Shown here: piece by piece, positions 31,605 to 41,576 of the stretch
How positions within the stretch are numbered: position 1 is the stretch's first letter
How the letters are laid out: each line of letters starts with the position of its first letter
NCBI RefSeq assembly: GCF_028640845.1
Contig: NC_080540.1
Coordinates: 261,983,958-262,047,957 of the forward strand
Source of the DNA: Ahaetulla prasina
Lineage: Eukaryota > Chordata > Lepidosauria > Squamata > Colubridae
Direction of reading: 5' to 3'
Length of the DNA: 64,000 nt
Notes under the pieces: model-generated
Database searches by the model: none
Told to the model about the DNA's origin: nothing
What the model saw: the letters and a program-made list of their open reading frames with translations, nothing else
Position numbers and translations under genes: made by a program

Positions 31605-32035
31605 TTTAGTAAAGGATAGAACAGAACAGAATAACAGAGTTGGAAGGGACCTTAGAGGTCTTATTTTCCAATCCCCTGCTCAGACAAGAAACCTTATACC
31701 ATTTCAGACAAATTGCTGTCCAATCTTCTTTAAAAAATTCCAGTGTTGAAGCATTCACAACTTCTGGAGGCAAGTTGTTCCACTGATTAATTGTTCTGTC
31801 AGAAAATTTCTTCTTAGTTTTAGGTTGCTTCTCTCCTTGATTAGTTTCCATCCATTGCATTTTGACCTGCCTTCAGATGCTTTGGAAAATAGCTTGACTC
31901 CCTCTTCTTTGTGGTAACCCCTGAGATATTGGAACGTTGCTATCAAATCTCCCCTAGTCCTTCTTTTCATTAAACTAGACATTCCAACAACCATTATTTA
32001 TATGTTTTGGCCTCCAGTCCCCTACCAAAAATAAG
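31605..32035 (-). mobile_element. CR1 LINE 3' end
   Basis: The minus strand begins at the right with CR1 coding sequence (SSLMKRRTRGDLIATFQYLR, RSKCNGWKLIKERSN, then WNNLPPEVVNASTLE) in frames broken near 31,790, and ends at the left with cagagttggaagggacctta, the reverse of the CR1 terminal motif, and an (AACAG)n-like tail. It is 5'-truncated and inactive. Confidence 0.9.
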
Positions 32036-32149
32036 TTTTATTAAGTTCAATGGAATTTACTCATTGGCAAGCTCATATGCCATCATTTTATGGCAATACT
32101 GATTTTTTTCTGTTACTATTCATATTTCTGTTTCATTCTTCCCAAAAAT

Positions 32150-32320
32150 TTTGGGCTTAGAAAACTTAGAATTATGCCAACTTTGGTCTGACCTAAGTGT
32201 AGTATTAACATTAATATGACATTGTGGCAGTAATACAATTATCTGCCACAATGTCCTACCTGTCGAAGACTACTTCAGCTTCAACCACAACAATACATGA
32301 GCAAATAATAGATACAAACT
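32150..32320 (+). mobile_element. CR1-group LINE (family A), left part of a split copy
   Basis: Encodes in broken frame GLENLEL..., CHNVLPVEDYFSFNHNN and the start of the next segment (aataatagatacaaact). The rest of the same copy resumes at 33,513. A 13-bp inverted duplication (GACATTGTGGCAG at 32,218 and CTGCCACAATGTC at 32,243) disturbs the frame. Confidence 0.75.
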
Positions 32321-33512
32321 TTTTATTTTATTTATTTATTTATTTTATTTTATTTTGTCACAACAATATGTAGGTATCATACAAAAAGATTATATAGTAT
32401 ATAAACACATATATGAGTAAATATAAGGAGGTATAAGCATCAATATATATAGGAAGAAGAAAAGAAAAACAATAGGACAGGAACGGTAGGCACATTTGTG
32501 TGCTTATACACGCCCCTTATGGTCCTCTTAGGAATGGGGTGAGGTCAATAGTAAAAAGTTTTTGGTTAAAGCTTTTAGGATTAAGAGAAGAGACCACAGA
32601 GTCAGGTAAAGTATTCCAAGCATTGATGATTCTGTTACAGAAGTCATATTTTCTGCAATCTAGATTAAAGCGGTTGACATTAAGTTTAAATCTATTGGTT
32701 GCTCTAGTATTATTGCAATTAAAGCTGAAGTAGTCTTTAACAGGAAGGACATTACAATAGATGATTCTGTGAGTTAAACTTAGGTCTTGTCGAAGGTGAC
32801 GGAGTTCCAAGTTTTCTAAGCCTAGGATTTCAAGTCTGGTGGGATAAGGTATTTTATTGTTTTCAGAGGAATGGAGAACTCTTCTTGTAAAATATTTCTG
32901 GACACGTTCAATTGTATTGATGTCAGAGATGTGGTGAGGGTTTCAAACAGGCGAGCTGTATTCTAGAATTGGTCTAGCAAATGTTTTATATGCTCTGGTT
33001 AGTAGTGTAGTGTTTTTGGAAAAGAAGCTACGCAAGATTAGGTTTACAAGTCTTAGAGCTTTTTTTGCTATGTAGTTGCAGTGGGCTTTGGCACTTAGAT
33101 CATTTGACATAAAAACTCCAAGGTCTTTAACGGGATGGGGGTCGTCTGTAAGGTAATGTCCATCTAGTATGTACTTAGTGTTTGGGTTCTTTTTTCCTAT
33201 ATGTAAGACTGAGCATTTGCTGGTTGAGATTTGGAGCTGCCAAGTTTTAGACAAGCGGTTAGATGATCAAGGTTGTTTTGAATGATAGATGTATTGTCTG
33301 TGGTGTTAAATAGTTTGACATCGGCAGCAAAGAGAACACAATTACTTGAGATATGGTCACAAAGATCATTAATGTATAGTATGAAGAGTGTTGGTCCAAG
33401 GACGCTGCCTTGAGGAACGCCACTCTTGACAGGAACAGGATATGATAAAGCATTGCCAATTTTGACCACTTGTTGTCTGTTAGACAGAAAAGCAGATATC
33501 CATTTGTGAAGG
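32321..33512 (-). mobile_element. CR1-group LINE (family A), inserted antisense in another copy
   Basis: The minus strand runs from the reverse transcriptase fingers/palm (HKWISAFLSNRQQVVKIGNAL, SGVPQGSVLGP; the active-site box is altered to FAADVKLF) to a complete 3' end with the tail at 32,321-32,355. The order of segments agrees with the copies at 1 and 21.2 kb, including RAYKTFARPILEYSSPV and LENLELRRLRQ equivalents. A frameshift lies near 33,255. The borders GATACAAACT (32,311) and GATAAACTCA (33,513) may be an imperfect target duplication. Confidence 0.85.
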
Positions 33513-33828
33513 GATAAACTCAAGGTAAACCGCTCCAAACTCAATTGCAGAAAATATGATTTCAGTAACAGAGTGGTCAATGCCTGGAATGCACTACCTG
33601 ACTCTGTGGTTTCTTCCCCAAACCCCCAAAACTTTAACCTTAAACTGTCTACTGTTGACCTCATCCCATTCCTAAGAGGTCAGTAAGGGGTGTGCATAAG
33701 TGCATCAGTGTGTTACCATCCCTGCCCTAATATTCCTTTTTACTCTTATTCTTTTCATGTATTCATATTATGTTTATACTTTTACTGGTTACCAGTAGCA
33801 TATATATGCTTAATAAATAAATAAATAA
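33513..33828 (+). mobile_element. CR1-group LINE (family A), right part of the split copy
   Basis: Resumes with KLKVNRSKLNCRKYDFSN, then VNAWNALPDSVVSS and the stop after IPFLRGQ, and ends with an (AAAT)n tail. The reading order continues directly from 32,320, so the intervening antisense LINE is a later insertion. The 3' untranslated region differs in detail from the 21.2-kb copy, suggesting another subfamily. Confidence 0.8.
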
Positions 33829-34453
33829 AACTAATGGAGAGAAAATGCCCTTGGCTTGGTGAATCAACTACTTTCACTATTTAAACAATAAATGTCTAAC
33901 ATCAATCTCCTCTATTTGAAAGCAGAAATCTGTAAGCAGAAAATCCAGTGCTAGTCAAAAATCTCTGGTTTGTTTTGGCAATCCAAAATCTCTCAATCTA
34001 GGTGATTTTTCATATCTTCTCAGATATGATTTCAGCCTGTTGGAAAATTATTAGCCAGGTAAGGAAACTATCTAAAAAGGTATCCCCTTGACGTCAATGA
34101 GATAAACGGATGCCCTTAATTTCCTTCCAAAATCAATAAGACTTAATAAAATATTTTAAGGCTAGATTTATGCTTGAAGTAGGTATCCATATGAGGTCTA
34201 TTAAATGACTTCACTGCCTATGAATCTCTATTCCAGAAAACAGCTGAAGGTCATTTTGTTTCTGCTATATTTAGAATCAACAATGTTTCAGGAATATTTA
34301 TCAATAGTGAGACACTGAAAAACACTCAGCTACATTATAACATATTATATTCTGCTGAAGTTGAATAAACATTTCATGAACAAATGTTTTATGATGTTAT
34401 TACATTTTAGTTTTAATGTTTATTCATATATATATATATATATATCTCAAAAA
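33829..34453. other. Unassigned sequence
   Basis: Nothing recognised except a short (AT)n run at 34,428-34,446. Confidence 0.5.
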
Positions 34454-35385
34454 TTTTGAATCCTAAAAAACATTATAATGACAATATATAACATATAATG
34501 GATTTACTTAAGTTTATGGCACAATGGTTTTGACTGCCAATGCTAGGTATAAAAAATTTCAATTTTTAATTTCAATACTCATCTATGTATTAATTACTTT
34601 TATTTATTTATATTTTGAGTTTATATGCCATCCATCTTGCTGTCAATATTTTATATGATGCAATTGTTTCCATATTTAGGTATGTTGGACTTACATTTTT
34701 ATACTGTCTCAATCACTGTATTATATATTACAATCATGAGTCCTTGCTCTGTGCTAGAGTAGAAAAATCAAATAAAACTAATGAAACATAGCTTACATTT
34801 TTATGAATGTAATGTTAAAATATTTCTTAGAATTGTAACAATTTAAGAAAAAGATTTAAGTGTTTCTCTAGGTAAAGTCTTGGTATCTGGAGTATTTTGA
34901 AGGATTCTCATTCACTTATGTCATCTAATAACAAATTTTCAGTCTGACATGCATTTAGAAGTAAAATCCCTTCTGGGTTAATCAAACACTTGCATATTCC
35001 AGCAGAAGGCATTCATTATTAATGCATTCATTTTATTAAAAAAATATAAAACCAAAAAAAGCAACTTCATTTCAATCAACAGAAGTTTTCTGGAAGCTTT
35101 TATCTGGAAGACAAAATAAGATGATCTAGCAAGAATTTGAATCCTAAAAACATTATAATGACAATATATAACATATAATGGATTTACTTAAGTTTATGGC
35201 ACAATGGTTTTGCCTGCCAATGCTAGGTATAAAAGTAATCTGAATACTCATCTATGTATTAATTAAATTAATTAAATTACTTTTATTTATATGTTGAGTT
35301 TATATGCCACCAATCTTGCTGTCAAAAGCCTCTTTTAATATTTTATATGATGCAACTATTTCCATGTTTAGGTATGTTGGATTAA
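34454..35385 (+). repeat. 683-bp unit, one full and one partial tandem copy
   Basis: The segment gaatcctaaaaaacattata ... taattacttttatttat (34,454-34,603) recurs at 35,137-35,292, and the following ttgagtttatatgccatcca ... aggtatgttgga recurs at 35,296-35,385. The period is about 683 bp. Short open frames in it have no domain. Its origin is unknown; it may be an unclassified interspersed repeat. Confidence 0.88.
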
Positions 35386-36486
35386 ATTTCATGAGTTTTA
35401 TGTCTACAAGATACTATATAAAGGATTGGAATCAGAGTTATTTCTTTAAACTCTTAATGGACTACTTCCAAGTAAATAACAGGATACTACAAAAGTGAGC
35501 CCATAAAATTAATTATGATTTTTTTCAAAATTAAATACATTTTGACATTTGGTGATACTATTATTCACTGGACAAATCATGTATATTTTAGTAAAATATT
35601 CCCCACCTGTTATGAATGTAAAATGTATGGAACTTTATTAATTGATAATTTGTAAATGTAGAACGTATTATTACTTTCAGCTTCTGGATACATTTGATAA
35701 TAAAGACAAAATACCCCAAAAATAGTTTTTTTAAAATAAGTATTTCTTTAAATGAGCCTATTCTATAGAGTATAAAATATTCTAACACTAAATTCTACAC
35801 CTTTATTAACTCTTTTTATATACTGTTGATTTTGTCTTTCCCTCTAGAATCTCTCAAACACATAGATGAATAATGATCAATTAATGCCCAAACTCTGAGT
35901 TTGCTTTAAGTCATTTATATATATATCATTATTTTAACAATAAAACTTCCCTTCTTGTTTCCCCTTGTCATCCCAAGCAAAGAGTTCCACTCCAGAGATT
36001 GGAGAAAAAGAAAGGCTGGATTAGTTTATGCATTTTACTGAAATCCCAAATAAAGAGGGAAAGGCAATCTTTCTCATATGAAACTCGACAGTTGCTGTCA
36101 CAGGTCATCCACTTTGCTCTTGATCACACAATTCTATAATTCCCAGTTGAGCATCTTTACATTTTTTGGCCCACTGACACACAGTACTCTTGCCAACACA
36201 GCATTATCATAAAGCACCTCCATCTGCTAGTGAATTTCAGTTGATAGGACTCCTTCCGCAGTCAAAAATTCAATCATGGCACTATGCTTAAAAAGCATGA
36301 ATAAGATTACTGCAGCCTTTCATTTCACAAACAATGACAACACAATCTTTTCTCATAGGAACTTGCCAATTTTAATAGTAGAGCAGATAGTAATGAACGT
36401 ATCAGTGTTGCCATCTAATGGTGGAGGTATTACTTTTCATTCAGACCTCATAATGAATAACATATTTGTCTCTTTTTTGGCCTTTA
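35386..36486. other. Unassigned sequence
   Basis: No gene or repeat family was recognised. Confidence 0.5.
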
Positions 36487-36819
36487 AAAAGTCCTTGGAG
36501 TCTCTTGGACTGCAAGGCAATCAACCCAGTGAGTCCTAGAGGAGATCAACCCTGACTGCCAGATCCTGAAGATGAAACTGAAATACTTTGGCCACCTAAT
36601 GAGAAGGAAGGACTCACTGGAGAAGAGCCTAATGCTGGGAACTATTGAGGGCAAATAAGAAGAGGGTGGGATAGAATGAGGTGGCTGGATGGAGTCACTG
36701 AAGCAGTTGACATGAGTTTAAATAGACTCCAGAGGATGGCAGAGGATAAGAAGGCTTGGAGGAATATTGTCCATGGGGTCGCGATGGGTCGGACATGACC
36801 GCGACTAACAACAACAACA
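36487..36819 (+). mobile_element. BovB LINE 3' end
   Basis: Carries ctcttggactgcaaggcaat, then gaagatgaaactgaaatact with ttggccacctaatgagaagg following without interruption, and the end gacatgaccgcgactaacaa. It is the C-terminal end of ORF2 and the 3' end, truncated at the 5' side, with a stop (gcaaataagaag). It serves as the uninterrupted reference for the L2 insertion point in the BovB at 18.5-21.1 kb. Confidence 0.93.
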
Positions 36820-37737
36820 CTATATAAAATTAAAAGCTATTCTTCTATGTCTTGATTCCCAGAATTAAAGGAAATGACCTAAGGCAGTGACCTAAGCCAA
36901 ACTAGAGTTTTAAAAAAGAATTATCTTTTTTCTTTTCATACCAGCACCTACCTATCTTCCTTCCTTCCTTCTCATTATATTTTTTATTTAGATCCATATT
37001 CACAATTACAGTTTTAGAGTTTATTAAGTGAAAGGGGCCACACATTTATCTTTCCCATATTGCAATTTCAATCTTTTGGCCATAATAAAGGCACAGAGAA
37101 TCCATTTAATTTGTCTGGCTATCATATTCCATGTACTTGGTATGTAGAGCAAAAGAATATTATTCTCTGAGAATTTTAGATTTTGCCACGGTCATATTTA
37201 TATAATCAACAACTTTCTCTCAAACATGATTAGTATAGAACACTGTAGAAACATGAGTTTTAAAGAAGCATTATCCTTATTACATCTCCAACAAAACGTT
37301 GCTTGTGACTCCTTTTCTATACAAATGTAATGGAGTGAATACTAAATATAATTTTTGTTGCATAAGTTATAATTTGAGGTCCATTAATATTCTTGATATA
37401 GAAGTTGATAAATGTTGTCTAGGCTATATAAGAAACTCTAATTCCTTATTCCATTTATTTCTTAACATCTGCATAATATACTGATTTATTGATAATAGAT
37501 GTATATTAAAACTAATAGTACATTTTTGAATTTTAAACGATTTAACAAATTGTTCTAGTATTTCAAGTACTCAGAAGCTGGAAATAACAAATGCTATTAT
37601 ATTGCTATTAACAAATGTTGTAGTTGTAGATATTGCCATTGGCTTATAACTGGTAGATGATATTTATCTTTTAACATAGAGTATGTTAATAATTGATCTT
37701 CATCATCTATCAGTTGGTCCAATATCAATATCCACAA
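36820..37737. other. Unassigned sequence
   Basis: No gene was recognised. On the minus strand around 37,020-37,170 a broken frame vaguely resembles L1 C-terminal text (IARQIKWI, AKRLKLQY), too weak to call. Confidence 0.4.
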
Positions 37738-38115
37738 TTGAGCTATGCAAAATGTTACCCAAAATGTCTGTTGCTAAGCAAGACATTTGTGAAGTGAATT
37801 TTCCCCATTTTACAACCTTTCTTGTCACAGTTGTTTAGTGAACCATGGCAGTTGTTAAGTTAGTAACATGGTTGTTAAGTGAATCTGATTTTCCCGTTGA
37901 CTTTGCTTGTCAGAAGGTCACAAAAGGTGATCACATAACCCAGGACTCTGCAACCTTTATAAATATGAATCAGTTGCAACTGTCTGAATTTTGATCATGT
38001 GTCAATGGGGATGCTGCAATGCATAAGTGTGAAAAATGGTCATAAGTCACTTTTTCTGTGATGTTATAACTTTGAACAGTCACTAAATAAACTGTAATAA
38101 ATTGAGGACTACCTG
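37738..38115. mobile_element. TA-flanked DNA transposon, ...GAGGACTACCTG family
   Basis: The right end reads gaggactacctg followed by TATA; inside, short phrases such as gttgttaagtgaatctgatt, tgactttgcttgtcagaagg and cataagtcactttttctgtg recur as in this common reptile repeat. The expected left terminal repeat is missing, so the copy is truncated or decayed. It encodes nothing. Confidence 0.65.
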
Positions 38116-38149
38116 TATATCACTGTTGCTTAATTCCAGTTTGATTGGC

Positions 38150-38212
38150 ACATATATACATACAAATATACATATATACATATGTACACATATATACATA
38201 TATACATAATCA
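38150..38212 (+). repeat. (TATACA)n-like microsatellite
   Basis: Imperfect alternation of catatatacata units. Confidence 0.85.
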
Positions 38213-38224
38213 AAGACCTACATA

Positions 38225-38300
38225 TGCATATGCACCAAGACAAATTCCTTGTGTGTCCAATCACACTTGGCCAATAAAAAAAAAAAATTCTATTCTATAT
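38225..38300 (+). mobile_element. Retroelement 3' tail grading into TTCTA repeat
   Basis: The phrase attccttgtgtgtccaatca, then cacttggccaataaa, an A run and ttctattctat. It looks like the end of a LINE whose tail seeds ATTCT (AATAG) repeats, a pattern described for CR1-type elements in snakes. Only the last 75 bp are present. Confidence 0.4.
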
Positions 38301-38357
38301 GTATACATCAAAATTCTTTGAAATTTTGGAGAGATTGTCATAATAGTGTTTTATTTT

Positions 38358-39059
38358 ATTTATATTTTGAGTTTATATGCCATCCATCTTGCTGTCAAGA
38401 GCCTCTTTTAATATTTTATATGATGCAATTGTTTCCATATTTAGGTATGTTGGACTTACATTTTTATACTGTTTCAATCACTGTATTATATATTACAATC
38501 ATGAGTCCTTGCTCTGTGCTAGAGTAGAAAAATCAAATAAAACTAATGAAACATAGCTTACATTTTTATGAATGTAATGTTAAAATATTTCTTAGAATTG
38601 TAACAATTTAAGAAAAAGATTTAAGTGTTTCTCTAGGTAAAGTCTTGATATCTGGAGTATTTTGAAGGATTCTCATTCACTTATGTCATCTAATAACAAA
38701 TTTTCAGTCTGACATGCATTTAGAAGTAAAATCCCTTCTGGGTTAATCAAACACTTGCATATTCCAGCAGAAGGCATTCATTATTAATGCATTCATTTTA
38801 TTAAAAAAATATAAAACCAAAAAAAGCAACTTCATTTCAATCAACAGAAGTTTTCTGGAAGCTTTTATCTGGAAGACAAAATAAGATGATCTAGCAAGAA
38901 TTTTGAATCCTAAAAACATTATAATGACAATATATAACATATAATGGATTTACTTAAGTTTATGGCACAATGGTTTTGCCTGCCAATGCTAGATATAAAA
39001 GTAATCTGAATACTCATCTATGTATTAATTAAATTAATTAAATTACTTTTATTTATATG
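38358..39059 (+). repeat. Dispersed copy of the 683-bp unit
   Basis: Collinear with 34,604-35,292 over its whole length; the main difference is the 13-bp segment gagcctcttttaa present here and absent there. It corresponds to the second half of tandem unit 1 plus the first half of unit 2, so it is circularly permuted relative to the unit boundaries and was copied out of the tandem array or a similar array. Confidence 0.9.
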
Positions 39060-39652
39060 ATAAAGCTATATATATTTTGCATAGAGTAACAATGCTAAAT
39101 TAATTGAATACTACTCAGAATAAGGCTTACTTATATTCATTTACAGGACCAGACCTCAAACTTAAAAATAAAGCACTTATTATTTATTTAATTTTAACAA
39201 CCAAAATAATAATTGCACAAAGATTGAAAAACTCTAGGTAACATGACATTTGAGATATGAATGAACAAAGTATTTTCAAATGCCACATTAGAAAAAAAAT
39301 GATAAAGTTAAAATATGAGACACAGAGGCAGAAAACACCATTTAATCAAATTTGTACTGATTTACTCAATAGCAATAGATTATTAATATGGCATATTTTA
39401 CCTATCAGATAAATGTGTAAATGTGTAGTACCTCTCTTCATTTATGTTGTAGTAGCTCCTTTTTGTACTTTGTACATTTTTTTTCATTTTTTATATACTC
39501 CTTCGATTTATGTTGCAATTACCTGATACTGAAAATATATTTAAGAGTTAAAATAATAATAAGGAAGAAACAAACTGATGCTCTACCAATATATTTTTCT
39601 GGGTTGCATTGAATGCATCCATCTGGGGATCTATTATCACTTTTGCCTTAGC

Positions 39653-39656
<4 letters not shown>
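39060..39656. other. Unassigned AT-rich sequence
   Basis: Nothing recognised. Confidence 0.5.

Positions 39657-39690
<34 letters not shown>
39657..39690 (+). repeat. (GA)n microsatellite
   Basis: About 15 GA units with one change near the end. Confidence 0.93.
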
Positions 39691-39691
<1 letters not shown>

Positions 39692-39704
39692 CTGAGACTG
39701 TGTT

Positions 39705-40985
39705 GTTATGCAGGTGGAAAAGATGGTTGAAGATTCACTCTTGTTATGTGCCAGAAACCCCACAGATGAATCATATCAAATATTAATAGCAGCAAAATTT
39801 AAACTGCAGCTACTACAGTCAGAACAATTTGAATATTCTTTGAAATGTTTTAATCAACACCACTGGAAATCAAGTGAGAAAGGTGGAGAGTTTGTCACTT
39901 ATCATTTGAAACCACAGCAACCACCACCACAACATAATTCCATATCTGGAATTCAGAATAACAATATACAGCTATTTACTGAGATAGAGTATATTAATTA
40001 TTGGTTTTATGATTTTTATAATCAATTATACAAATGTCAGTATTCTGTAACTGAGAAGCAAAATATTAATTTTCTGGAAATTATTGAAATGGGAAAGATT
40101 TCCCAAGAGGATAAAAATAAACTGGCACAACCACATATATTTCAAGAAATTACAGAAACAATTCAATCTATGAACACGGGAAAGCCTGATTTTTCAGTTG
40201 AATGGTACAGAATTTTCAGAAACTTGGCATTTATATTCTTAGGTCTACACCAAGTTTTCATTTGCCTATATTTCATTTATTTTTATGAGGCTTATAGCAA
40301 TATTCAAGTCTAAAAAGACTCTGCTAGATATGTAAATTATAGACCAATATTTCTGTATGAGTACTAAAATATTAACTGCAACACTCACCATATTACAGAA
40401 AATAATTCATCTAGAATCTAGCCATCTCAGTCTGGATTTATTTTAAAAAAATGATATGCATTTGACAATGTCTGCCTAGTTATTGATATGCTAGGTGCCA
40501 CAACAGATATATTGCAATCAGCTATTCTAATTTCACTGGACACTGAACAAGCCTTCACTAGGGGTTCAGGTTGAATTTATAAAGTGACTTTCTAAGAATT
40601 ATAAGATTCTACTAAAATTTCTGTCACTGATTTTCAGTTTGGTATCATTCCTCAGTAGCTAGAGTTATTACAAATGGATTTTTCTCTCAACCGATGAAAT
40701 TATATTGTGGCATATAATTTATGAGATATCTCTTGTTTCCTTTAATCTTCAGTTTGGTTCTTGAATATTTGGTTCTTTCTATTAGACTGTTTCAAGATAT
40801 TTAAAGTATAGTGGCATTTGGCATTGTGTATAAATTGTTCTTATACAATGCTGATATGGCTATTCTAAATAATTATGGACTGACATTATCAAAGCTTATT
40901 GAAGTTGTACAGCAATATAGTTTATATCCTGGTTATGCCATTAACTAGAAAAAGTTTAATTTTCTACCTTTGAGGCCCACCATAT
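39705..40985 (+). mobile_element. Old L1 LINE relic, ORF2 linker and reverse transcriptase
   Basis: The open frame to 40,313 shows the L1 region between endonuclease and reverse transcriptase: ILIAAKFKLQLLQSEQFEYS, then YWFYDFYNQLYKC, FLEIIEMGKISQEDKNKL and the degraded GK(A/P)DF-like segment. Downstream, in shifted frames, NYRPIFL (40,336), SLDTEQAFTRGS (40,540, where the catalytic D of motif A is replaced) and VITNGFLSQP-like, LFLYNADMAIL (40,838, in place of the ADD box) can be read. Many stops: a dead, ancient copy. A hAT element was inserted at its right edge. Confidence 0.8.
39708..40313 (+). pseudogene. L1 ORF2 fragment (201 codons)
   Basis: This is the longest surviving open piece of the L1 relic. 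Its hydrophobic tail after residue 170 (FIFLGLHQVFICLYFIYFY) is a frameshifted continuation and not a real membrane segment. There is no reason to treat it as a host gene: the Phe-Tyr-rich FYDFYNQLY block and its position before NYRP are those of L1. Confidence 0.75.
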
Positions 40986-40986
40986 C

Positions 40987-41568
40987 CAGGGGTGAAATGC
41001 TCCCGGTTTAGACAGTAGTGATGGCAGTGGATGGTTCGGAGAACCGGTAGCAAAAATCCCTTCCCACCCCCTCACATGCCCAGCTGAGCCATGCGATCAT
41101 CAGAAGGTTTTTTTTATACTTTTAAAAGCATTTTTTCTTCAGCCAAAAAAATGCTTTTAAAAGTAAAAAAAAAAGGCCTCTGATGATCGTGTGGCTCAGC
41201 TGGAATCGTCAGAGGTTTTTAAAGCATTTTTTCTACAACTTCATTGGCCAAAGAGGTCGTAAAAATGCTTTTAAAAGTTTCCTCTGGTGATCCCAGCTGA
41301 GTTGCCTGATCGTCGGAGGCATTTTTTCTTTTAAAAGCAAAAAAATGCTTTTAAAAGAAAAGCCAAGCCTCTGACAATCAGGCAACTCAGCTGAGATCGT
41401 CAGAGTAGCCTTTTAAAAGTATTTTTTTACAACCTCTTCGGCTGAAGAGATTGTAGAAAAAATGCTTTTAAAAGTAAAAAAAAAGGTTGGCCACGCCCAC
41501 CCAGTCACATTACCCCCCCAAACCACACCCACAGAACCAGTAATAACAAAATTTACATTTCACCCCTG
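40987..41568. mobile_element. Large hAT element with internal inverted copies
   Basis: Ends are CAGGGGTGAAATG and CATTTCACCCCTG, flanked by ACCATATC (40,979-40,986) and ACCATATT (41,569-41,576), an 8-bp target duplication with one change. The inside has four or five alternating copies of a motif with gcttttaaaag and ctctgatgatc or gatcgtcagag, so it can form a compound hairpin. It contains no transposase. Confidence 0.88.
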
Positions 41569-41576
41569 ACCATATT

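Noticed and set aside
33197..33664. 155-codon chimeric LINE protein
   Set aside because: It reads across the junction between an antisense LINE insertion and its host copy; the N-terminal third is antisense translation.
39708..40313. 201-codon frame as a possible host gene with a C-terminal membrane segment
   Set aside because: The text and order match the L1 ORF2 linker; the hydrophobic end is a shifted frame and the flanks continue as decayed L1 reverse transcriptase.
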